Part shown: in pieces, positions 1 through 5,256 of the stretch | How the letters are laid out: each line of letters starts with the position of its first letter | Position numbering within the stretch: position 1 is the stretch's first letter | Assembly (NCBI GenBank): GCA_030838305.1 | Contig: JAUTWY010000070.1 | Coordinates: 1 to 8,535, forward strand | Reading direction: 5' to 3' | Length of the DNA: 8,535 nt | Origin: Acidobacteriaceae bacterium | GTDB lineage: Bacteria > Acidobacteriota > Terriglobia > Terriglobales > Acidobacteriaceae | Program-made: the position numbers and the translations under genes | Notes under the pieces: model-generated | The model's database searches: none | What the model saw: only the letters and a program-made list of their open reading frames with translations | Told to the model about the DNA's origin: nothing

Positions 1-162
1 TTCGGCCTCGCGCGCGGCAGTTGATGGAGTAAATCCCAGGATGGAAGTTTGAGACGCGCCGGGCAGGCTTGCGCACAGGAGAAGGAACAATCGAGTAAGC
101 GCTGCGTACGAGAATGACGTCCGCGGAGAATGTTGAGGCGTGGCGTGCCGGTCGGAATCCAC
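1..162 (-). CDS. N-terminus of a secreted peptidase, probably M28 / glutamate carboxypeptidase II-like (partial)
   Basis: An open frame of 54 codons starts with GTG at 162 and runs off the left edge. The start is supported by a strong AAGGAG ribosome site 10 bases upstream and by an in-frame TAG just before it, with no other start between. The first ~14 residues are polar. They are followed by a hydrophobic stretch (LTRLFLLLCASLPGAS, about residues 18-33) that looks like an export signal with cleavage near GAS|Q; the Cys does not sit in a convincing lipobox. The mature start reads SILGFTPSTAAREAE. A G-F/Y-T/S-P-x-x-A-A-x-E opening of this kind is what I associate with bacterial PSMA/NAALADase-like M28 carboxypeptidases. 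The catalytic part lies outside the window, so the family is inferred from about 15 residues only. It lies 26 bases after the M61 stop, so the two are probably co-transcribed and both act outside the cytoplasm on peptides. Confidence 0.6.
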   Translation of the reverse strand, partial: MDSDRHATPQHSPRTSFSYAALTRLFLLLCASLPGASQTSILGFTPSTAAREAE

Positions 163-172
163 AGGCTTGGCT

Positions 173-178
173 CTCCTT
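173..178 (-). promoter_or_regulatory. Shine-Dalgarno site deciding the GTG start at 162
   Basis: On the minus strand this reads AAGGAG, a near-perfect anti-16S match, 10 bases before the GTG. It lies inside the 26-base gap after the M61 stop codon, which fits translation of a second gene on the same mRNA. Confidence 0.7.
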
Positions 179-188
179 GTCTAAGAAT

Positions 189-2066
189 CTATTTGGCTTT
201 GTAGATCTCTGTTAGCAAGTCCGGCTTCGATTCGTCGCGTACCAGGTGCGGATAGCGTTCTCCCCCGTGGTAATCGAGCTTATAAGTTTTGTAGTAGTCG
301 GTATTTTCGACTAGTAATTCGAGGGGAGACGAGCCTCCCTTGCTCGCTTTAAGTGCGTCGTGGAGGACATCGGGCGAATACTTGCGTCCATTCACCGCCA
401 TCAGCTTCATGCCCGGGCCGATGCCAGCCAAAGCTGCGGGCATGCCCTCGATCGTGTCAGTGATAGTGGCGTCCTCGCGGAGGTAGATTCCTAGCGAATA
501 GGCCGCGTCGACGAAATGAAAGGTGCTCTCGCCGCCTCGCTCCATTTCGGATTGCGTGTCGTCGTAGACCACCTTCCAGCCGCTCCCTTCGATACCGCCC
601 AGCGGCGCGCCGGGTCCGTGATTCGTCAACCGCTCGGTCCAAAAGCCGCGCCAGTCGTAGGCCACAACCTGGTTCAGCGCATCGACAACGTCATCAAAGG
701 TGTAAGGCTTTACCGTCGGCGAAGAGCTGGGCGCACCATGGAAAAGATGGCAGAAGTCATCGATGGTTTTCTTGTTCTTGCTTTGCTGCCGGATAATGAC
801 GTCGACCCATAGCCAGGTCAGCGTGTCTTCGTTATAAAAATCAGTTGCGCGCCGCCAGGAATGCCAGGCTTCCGGAGAAAAATAAAGTTGCGGAGCCGCA
901 TCCGCGGTGTCCTGCAAGTTTCGCCAGGCGCGGCCGGGGGTGTGGTCGAGGGCAGCAGCGGTGAGCGCCAGGTCATCGCGCTCCTGGTCGGCAGTATGCA
1001 GCCCGCTGCGGGCGGTTAGAACGGTGCCCAGGTAATTCGTCAGTCCCTCGTACACCCAGAGCAGATCATCCTGCATGGGCTCTTGATAGTCAGGCGTGGC
1101 GAGACCTGCCGGCCGCCGATATTTTCCATTCCACGAGTGCACATACTCATGGGGAAGCAGACCGGCTTCCATTTTGCGCGCGGTCTCGTCGACCAGGCCG
1201 CGCTCGTTGATGCGGCTGTCGTCGGACTCATGATGCTCCAGACCGAAATGCGCCACGTGATCGCTCAGGCTGAGCAGGAAGTGGTAGTCGCGATAGTGAT
1301 GCGCCCCGAAAAGCTTGTTTGTCTGTACGACCAGGTTTTTGTAATGGCCCCACACGTCTTGTGGCGCATCGAGAGCGGCGGCGCTGTCGGCGGCAATATC
1401 CATCTCAGTGAGCGGATCGTCGGCGAGCTTGACAACCTTGAGGAACTCCCCGGTTATGACCGGCGAGTCGACCAGAGTGGTGAGTGAAACGGTTGAAAAC
1501 TGAATTTCATTGCCGCTTTGATTTGTGATAGGCAGGGGCGTCCCAAACTTCCAACCCTCGGGAAGCTTCAAGCTGGCGGTGTAGTTGATATCGTCCGACT
1601 TCCAGCCTTTGGGATAGAGCAGAACCTGGTTCCAGCTGATCACCGCCATCTTGTCGGTGGCCGAAGAACCAGCGGAGAAGCCGCCCTCGAAGGTGGCTGG
1701 AGAAAGGAAATCGAGTTCAGCATCGATTTCGTTGACGCCGGCGGGAACCTCGACGTGGAGAGTGTAGCCGTCAAGCAGATCGCGCCGCCACTTCAAAATA
1801 TTGCCGCCAGCACTAAACTTCAGGCCAGCTAGATCGACGACGGGGCCGTCAGGCGCGTGTTCGCCAGGAATCCACTTTGGGTAATAGAGCGTCAAATCGC
1901 CGGCGCTGGCGGGAATCTTAAGCTTCGCATGGAAGATTTTGCGGGGAGCGGAGCTCGCGTCCACAAAGATGGTGACGGTTGGCGGCGTGGCTGCGCCAGC
2001 GGAAAGTGAGCAGAAAAGAATGAAGAAGTTAAGGCTGACCACTCCCAAGATTCTTGAGAGCTTCAT
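189..2066 (-). CDS. Secreted M61 family metallopeptidase (glycyl aminopeptidase-like) with C-terminal PDZ domain
   Basis: A 625-residue zinc peptidase. Residues 1-26 form a signal peptide (LGVVSLNFFILFCSLSAGAA). Residues ~28-215 match the beta-rich N-terminal domain of the family, including YYPKWIPGEH at 61-70. The gluzincin core has the conserved GLEHHES at 275-281, the zinc motif HEYVH at 306-310 followed by SWNGK with an RRP (the family's HExxHxWN-K-RP signature), and WVYEGLTNYLG at 337-347, whose Glu340 is the expected third zinc ligand. Residues ~515-600 look like a PDZ domain (LGIYLRED, then a GIGPGMKLMAVNG turn). Length and domain order are normal for M61, and all catalytic residues are present. 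Characterised members remove N-terminal Gly/Ala from peptides; the exact substrate here is unknown. The ATG is supported by AGGGGA 8 bases upstream. A second secreted peptidase follows 26 bases downstream, suggesting an extracytoplasmic peptide-degrading operon. Confidence 0.93.
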   Translation of the reverse strand: MKLSRILGVVSLNFFILFCSLSAGAATPPTVTIFVDASSAPRKIFHAKLKIPASAGDLTLYYPKWIPGEHAPDGPVVDLAGLKFSAGGNILKWRRDLLDGYTLHVEVPAGVNEIDAELDFLSPATFEGGFSAGSSATDKMAVISWNQVLLYPKGWKSDDINYTASLKLPEGWKFGTPLPITNQSGNEIQFSTVSLTTLVDSPVITGEFLKVVKLADDPLTEMDIAADSAAALDAPQDVWGHYKNLVVQTNKLFGAHHYRDYHFLLSLSDHVAHFGLEHHESDDSRINERGLVDETARKMEAGLLPHEYVHSWNGKYRRPAGLATPDYQEPMQDDLLWVYEGLTNYLGTVLTARSGLHTADQERDDLALTAAALDHTPGRAWRNLQDTADAAPQLYFSPEAWHSWRRATDFYNEDTLTWLWVDVIIRQQSKNKKTIDDFCHLFHGAPSSSPTVKPYTFDDVVDALNQVVAYDWRGFWTERLTNHGPGAPLGGIEGSGWKVVYDDTQSEMERGGESTFHFVDAAYSLGIYLREDATITDTIEGMPAALAGIGPGMKLMAVNGRKYSPDVLHDALKASKGGSSPLELLVENTDYYKTYKLDYHGGERYPHLVRDESKPDLLTEIYKAK

Positions 2067-2074
2067 GTTGGATG

Positions 2075-2080
2075 TCCCCT
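2075..2080 (-). promoter_or_regulatory. Shine-Dalgarno site of the M61 gene
   Basis: The minus strand reads AGGGGA here, 8 bases before the ATG at 2066. It supports the annotated start, which also places the signal peptide correctly at the N-terminus. Confidence 0.6.
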
Positions 2081-2119
2081 AAAGTTATGAATCGAATCCA
2101 CTGCCTTGCAGAATTTTAG

Positions 2120-2128
2120 ACTATAGCA
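2120..2128 (-). promoter_or_regulatory. Candidate extended -10 promoter for the peptidase operon
   Basis: The minus strand reads TGCTATAGT: an extended -10 (TGn) followed by TATAGT, 5 of 6 to the sigma-70 consensus. Initiation would be near 2113, giving a leader of about 45 bases that contains the AGGGGA ribosome site. No good -35 is visible 17 bases upstream, which an extended -10 can tolerate. The same bases on the plus strand (TATAGC at 2122-2127) could contribute to tmk transcription, but no matching -35 is seen for that either. Confidence 0.35.
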
Positions 2129-2179
2129 GGCAGCGAGAGCCGCGGTACAGGGATGCCCGGCGCTGATATCATCTCCACG

Positions 2180-2878
2180 ATGTCGAGGCGCGGGAAGTTC
2201 ATCACCTTCGAAGGGCTGGACGGGACCGGCAAGAGCACGCAATTGCGGAAGCTGGCGGGGTCGCTGCGTGCGGCCGGACATAAAGTGGTGGAAACGCGCG
2301 AGCCGGGTGGGACAGCGACCGGAGAAAAAATTCGCCGCGTACTGCTGGACTCTGCTACCCAGGGCCTTTCGCCATCGGCGGAAATGGCTTTGATGTTCGC
2401 TTCGCGAGCGCAACACATTGCACAGGTGATTCAGCCCGCGCTGGATCACGGTCAGATTGTTTTGTGTGACCGGTTCACTGATTCCACCGAAGCCTATCAG
2501 GGCTATGGTCGCAAGTTGGGGAGCGAAGATGTGCTCAACCTCCATCGTATTCTTTGTGGAGACTTGCAGCCTGATTTGACGATCCTCTTGGACTCCGATC
2601 CGGCGATGAGCGTGGGGCGAGCCAAGCGGCGCAACCAGCGCGCTTCGGATCGTGCGAATAATAATTCCCGCAAAGGTGCGAGCAAGCACGCCGATGAAAA
2701 TCGCTTCGAGCAGCAGAATCGGGCGTTTTTCGCCCGCGTCCACGAAGGCTACCTGGCGATCGCCGCAAGAGAGCCGCAACGCGTTGTGGCCGTGGATGCA
2801 AGCGGTACGCCCGCGCAAACCCATCGGCGGATACTGGACGTGGTCGGGCAAAAACTGAAGGTGGCGCGAAGCGCCTAA
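2180..2878 (+). CDS. tmk: Thymidylate kinase (dTMP kinase)
   Basis: A 232-residue cytoplasmic enzyme that phosphorylates dTMP to dTDP with ATP, a required step for DNA synthesis. Visible motifs, numbered from the chosen start: RGKFITFEG at 4-12, P-loop GLDGTGKST at 12-20, the ETREPGGT substrate loop at 38-45, the DRFTDSTEAYQGYGR motif at 97-111, and a C-terminal helix region. The LID (about 145-180) is Arg-rich and longer than usual, with an Asn/Ser/Lys-rich stretch (ANNNSRKGASKHADEN) before RFEQQNRAFFARV. I prefer ATG 2180 because the conserved fold starts almost at once (MSRRGKFITFEG). An in-frame ATG at 2153 would add nine residues (MPGADIIST), and neither start has a good ribosome site. 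The next gene is holB, the common bacterial partner of tmk. Confidence 0.95.
   Translation: MSRRGKFITFEGLDGTGKSTQLRKLAGSLRAAGHKVVETREPGGTATGEKIRRVLLDSATQGLSPSAEMALMFASRAQHIAQVIQPALDHGQIVLCDRFTDSTEAYQGYGRKLGSEDVLNLHRILCGDLQPDLTILLDSDPAMSVGRAKRRNQRASDRANNNSRKGASKHADENRFEQQNRAFFARVHEGYLAIAAREPQRVVAVDASGTPAQTHRRILDVVGQKLKVARSA
2863..2875 (+). terminator. Short GC hairpin at the end of tmk (weak terminator or pause at most)
   Basis: GGCGC, loop GAA, GCGCC gives a perfect 5-bp stem overlapping the last tmk codons, with the TAA directly after. The following bases (TAATTTCG) contain no real T-run. It may protect the 3' end or pause polymerase, but strong termination is unlikely, especially with holB downstream on the same strand. 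Confidence 0.2.
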
Positions 2879-2892
2879 TTTCGTCAACGACA

Positions 2893-2956
2893 CACCGAGA
2901 CAAGGAGAAGATCATTTTCAAGATCCTGGTCTATTAGCGTTCTCCGTGCCTCGGTA
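2893..2956. repeat. Imperfect inverted repeat (REP/MITE-like) between tmk and holB
   Basis: The left arm at 2893-2909 (CACCGAGACAAGGAGAA) and the right arm at 2940-2956 (TTCTCCGTGCCTCGGTA) are complementary at 14 of 17 positions across a 30-base loop. The right arm is followed by a second partial copy, CTCCGTGG at 2958-2965, echoing CTCCGTG at 2942-2948. The element fills most of the 110-base gap between tmk and holB. Wording of the CTCCGTG-CTC-GTGG type resembles intergenic palindromic repeats I associate with several bacterial genomes, but copy number cannot be judged from this window. It could be a degenerate dispersed repeat or an mRNA hairpin between two operon genes. Confidence 0.6.
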
Positions 2957-2988
2957 GCTCCGTGGTAGATTTTGAATTGGGTCGACCT

Positions 2989-4089
2989 ATGGGATTCTCC
3001 GATTTTCACGGCAACCCGGAAACCGTTCATCGCCTGCGCGATATGCTGGCGCGGAATCACTTTCCCCACGCCGTGATCCTTTCAGGCGCGCGAGGGTCGG
3101 GGAAGTACACGTTGGCAACGATGCTGGCGCAGGCGCTGAACTGCCTGGCCCCCACGGTGACGGACGGTCTGCCTGACTTCTGCGGACAATGCGCGAACTG
3201 CCGCCGCATCGCTCAGGCGGCCGATCTCGATGCGCGTTTTGCCGAAGCGGCGGAAGCGCGCGAGGGCATGCGCGAGACCGACAAGAAAGAGACTCGCCTC
3301 TTCGTGCAGACTCATCCGGATGTATTGGTGATCCCACCCGATCCTCCGCAGATGATGATCAAGGTCGACCAGGTACGCCGGGTCATCGAGACCATTTACT
3401 ACCGTCCGTCGGAGGCTCGGGAGCGCGTTTATATCTTTACTGACTCGGCTTTTATGAAAGAGGCGGCGAATTCGCTGCTTAAAGTTTTGGAGGAGCCGCC
3501 CGACTTCGCCACGATTTTTCTGCTCTCGGAAAATCCGGGCGAACTGCTTCCGACAATCCGGTCGCGCTCAATGGTCTTTTCGCTCGGCGCGTTGCCGGTG
3601 GAGGAAGTAGACCGCTACCTGGGGAAGCATCGTCCGGAATGGAAGCCGCCACAGCGAGCCCTGGTTGCCAGACTTTGCGAGGGTGCGCTCGGCCGGGCTC
3701 GCACTTTTGACCTCGATGCCTATGTTGCTGCCCGCGGCGACGCGTTGGCACTCCTCAACTCGGCCCTGGTTGGAGGGGAGCACACGCAGCTCTTCAAGAT
3801 CACCGAAACCTATCGCGCTGGGGCTGAGGGGCGGGAGAAGACGGAGCGGCTTCTTCGCACACTCTACTCACTACTGCGCGACTTGATGTTTCTGGAGTCG
3901 GGAGTGCCCCAACTCGTCCACAATACCGACATTCAGAGCCAGCTCACGAAGCTGGCGGAAGCGGCTGACTTTAACTGGCTCGCTGGGGCCTCTGACCGAT
4001 TGGCTGAGGTGGAACGTGGCATGCGCCGCAATCTTCTGCGATCCTTATCGCTGGATGCGCTCGGGTTGGCTCTGGAGAAGACCGCCTGA
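2989..4089 (+). CDS. holB: DNA polymerase III delta' subunit (clamp loader)
   Basis: A 366-residue AAA+ fold protein of the clamp loader, which opens the beta clamp at primed DNA. Numbering from ATG 2989: FSDFHGNPETVHRLRDML at 3-20, a P-loop GARGSGKYT at 33-41, a four-Cys zinc module (C52, then CGQCANC with C65, C68, C71), THPDVLVIPPD at 108-118, IKVDQVRRVIE at 124-134, AANSLLKVLEEPPD at 159-172 and the PTIRSRSM segment at 188-195. Walker B is degenerate (YIFTDSA where DEA is usual) and the SRC motif is SRS, keeping the arginine that serves as the clamp-loader finger. About 33 charged residues are inserted between the zinc module and HPDV. Lack of its own ATPase activity would be normal for delta'. 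A GTG at 2962 is in frame, but it lies in the upstream repeat and adds non-conserved residues. The pairing with tmk is typical. Confidence 0.93.
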   Translation: MGFSDFHGNPETVHRLRDMLARNHFPHAVILSGARGSGKYTLATMLAQALNCLAPTVTDGLPDFCGQCANCRRIAQAADLDARFAEAAEAREGMRETDKKETRLFVQTHPDVLVIPPDPPQMMIKVDQVRRVIETIYYRPSEARERVYIFTDSAFMKEAANSLLKVLEEPPDFATIFLLSENPGELLPTIRSRSMVFSLGALPVEEVDRYLGKHRPEWKPPQRALVARLCEGALGRARTFDLDAYVAARGDALALLNSALVGGEHTQLFKITETYRAGAEGREKTERLLRTLYSLLRDLMFLESGVPQLVHNTDIQSQLTKLAEAADFNWLAGASDRLAEVERGMRRNLLRSLSLDALGLALEKTA

Positions 4090-4176
4090 GGCTGTCCTAG
4101 GGTAACTCACTACTAAGTACCGTGTTTTCTTAACGTTACTAAGATTACTCTAGTGGTTCTAGGCCCGTCAGATAAG

Positions 4177-4205
4177 TTGCTCCGCGGTCTCTCCACGCCT
4201 ATAAT
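4177..4205 (+). promoter_or_regulatory. Sigma-70-type promoter for the lytic transglycosylase
   Basis: TTGCTC at 4177-4182 and a perfect TATAAT at 4200-4205 are separated by exactly 17 bases. Initiation would be near 4212, giving a leader of about 87 bases before ATG 4299. The gap 4090-4298 is AT-richer than the genes around it. Upstream of the promoter it also holds a TACTAAG direct repeat (4111-4117 and 4137-4143) and the palindrome TAACGTTA (4131-4138), which could be protein-binding sites. The cell-wall genes are therefore probably transcribed independently of tmk-holB. Confidence 0.55.
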
Positions 4206-4298
4206 CGACTCACTCTGGTTTAAGAATTCTCCGTCAGGTTCCGGGTAGCAAGATGCGGGGGTGAGGACTGTCTTCGCCCATGAGGATAAATCCCGGTA

Positions 4299-5147
4299 AT
4301 GCGAAAACACCTGCAAATCGCCCTGATGGCTAGCACTGTAGCCGCGACCTCTCTTTCTCTCACGCTCCAACTTCGTGCCGTTGAAAGTGGCGACGGCGCG
4401 TCTGAAAAGATCACCGCAACGGACGAGCACGGCCGCAAGATTTACGTCAATGAATCGATTCCGGCGAAAGCGCGGCACGCTGAGGCATCCTCGCCCCGGC
4501 GAAAACTGATGTACTGGAGCTCCAAAGGGAATCGCTGGAAGGCGGTGCCCTCTGCGAATGCAGCCAGTATGCGAGCCGCGCGGTCGGCGGCGGCTGAAGT
4601 CAGCGAGTTCCTGGGACAGGAGTCCAACCAATCGGCAACCGCCCGGATTATCGCGGCCAACTTCCGCGGCCCGGCGGCCAACCCCAAAGACATCGACAGC
4701 GCCATTGAACAGGCTGCGGTGCGGCATAACGTCGACCCGAATCTGGTGCGCGCAGTGGTCAAAGTGGAATCGAACTTCAATCCCAATGCAGTCTCGCGCA
4801 AGGGCGCGATGGGCCTGATGCAGTTGATGCCGTCGACCGCCCGGCAACTGCACGTAAAGAATCCTTTTGATCCGGAACAGAATGTGGACGCCGGCGTGCG
4901 CCATCTGAAGCAACTTCTGGAAAGCTATGGAGGCGATGTCACACTGACCCTGGCCGCATACAACGCTGGGGCGGGAGCCGTGGCGCGAAGTGCCGGCGTA
5001 CCGCACTACTCGGAGACCCAGAATTATGTGCGGCGGATCACCAACCTTTACTACGCCGGATCGGTTTTTAACTCCGGCGCCTCGCACGATCCCGTGAAGG
5101 TTCAACGGGATGCGCGCGGCGTGCTTTACATCAGCAACACTGATTAA
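4299..5147 (+). CDS. Periplasmic SLT-family lytic transglycosylase
   Basis: A 282-residue exported murein hydrolase, expected to cleave the MurNAc-GlcNAc bond and leave 1,6-anhydro-MurNAc ends. Residues 1-27 look like a signal peptide (ALMASTVAATSLSLTLQLRA); no lipobox is seen, so a soluble periplasmic form is likely. The SLT domain covers about 133-250: IEQAAVRHNVDPNLVRAVVK, the catalytic Glu157 in VKVESNFNP, the GAMGLMQLMPSTA motif at 169-181, FDPEQNVDAGVRHL at 190-203, LAAYNAGAGAV at 218-228 and the NYVRRI motif at 242-247. All family landmarks are present. An ITATDEHGRKIYVNE segment at 38-52 resembles a DUF4124-type short beta module, and a related piece (VQRDARGVLYISN, 268-280) closes the protein. 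A GAGGA ribosome site lies 12 bases before the ATG. The amidase gene follows on the same strand. Confidence 0.93.
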   Translation: MRKHLQIALMASTVAATSLSLTLQLRAVESGDGASEKITATDEHGRKIYVNESIPAKARHAEASSPRRKLMYWSSKGNRWKAVPSANAASMRAARSAAAEVSEFLGQESNQSATARIIAANFRGPAANPKDIDSAIEQAAVRHNVDPNLVRAVVKVESNFNPNAVSRKGAMGLMQLMPSTARQLHVKNPFDPEQNVDAGVRHLKQLLESYGGDVTLTLAAYNAGAGAVARSAGVPHYSETQNYVRRITNLYYAGSVFNSGASHDPVKVQRDARGVLYISNTD

Positions 5148-5190
5148 GTTTTAGGCATCTGTTTATTTATTCTCTCTGGCACCCAGGGCA

Positions 5191-5203
5191 TTGGTTCAAC
5201 CAA
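5191..5203. repeat. Perfect short palindrome upstream of the amidase (candidate operator)
   Basis: TTGGTT-C-AACCAA is a 6-bp perfect inverted repeat around one central base, 53 bases before the amidase ATG and within the 109-base gap after the transglycosylase gene. It is a plausible dimeric regulator site, but nothing links it to a particular regulator and it could be chance. Confidence 0.25.
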
Positions 5204-5256
5204 CTGCTTCGAACGAGAAGGAACGAAGGCACGGGCTGGTTATCTTGAAGAGCTCA

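Noticed and set aside
2063..2893. Long minus-strand open frame (276 codons) opposite tmk
   Set aside because: It is antisense to an intact thymidylate kinase, overlaps the M61 start, and its translation has no recognisable domain. It is an open-frame shadow common in GC-rich DNA.
2962..2988. GTG at 2962 as the holB start
   Set aside because: It lies in the CTCCGTGG repeat word, adds nine non-conserved residues and lacks a ribosome site; ATG 2989 begins directly at the conserved GFSDFHGN region.
4206..4298. Possible c-di-GMP (GEMM-type) riboswitch in the transglycosylase leader
   Set aside because: The GGTTCCGGGTAGC piece is vaguely reminiscent, but the conserved core and pairing elements of the class are not seen and the leader is only about 87 bases.
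4280..4333. Mini open frame of 17 codons (MRINPGNAKTPANRPDG) overlapping the transglycosylase start
   Set aside because: Very short, no ribosome site of its own (it uses the bases of the main gene's GAGGA), and no feature supporting a leader peptide.
4113..5105. Minus-strand open frame of 330 codons opposite the transglycosylase
   Set aside because: It covers a clear SLT-family gene on the other strand, shows no known motif or signal, and extends through the promoter region.
5191..5256. TTG at 5191 as the amidase start
   Set aside because: It would put 22 polar, charged residues before the signal peptide; ATG 5257 gives a normal export signal.
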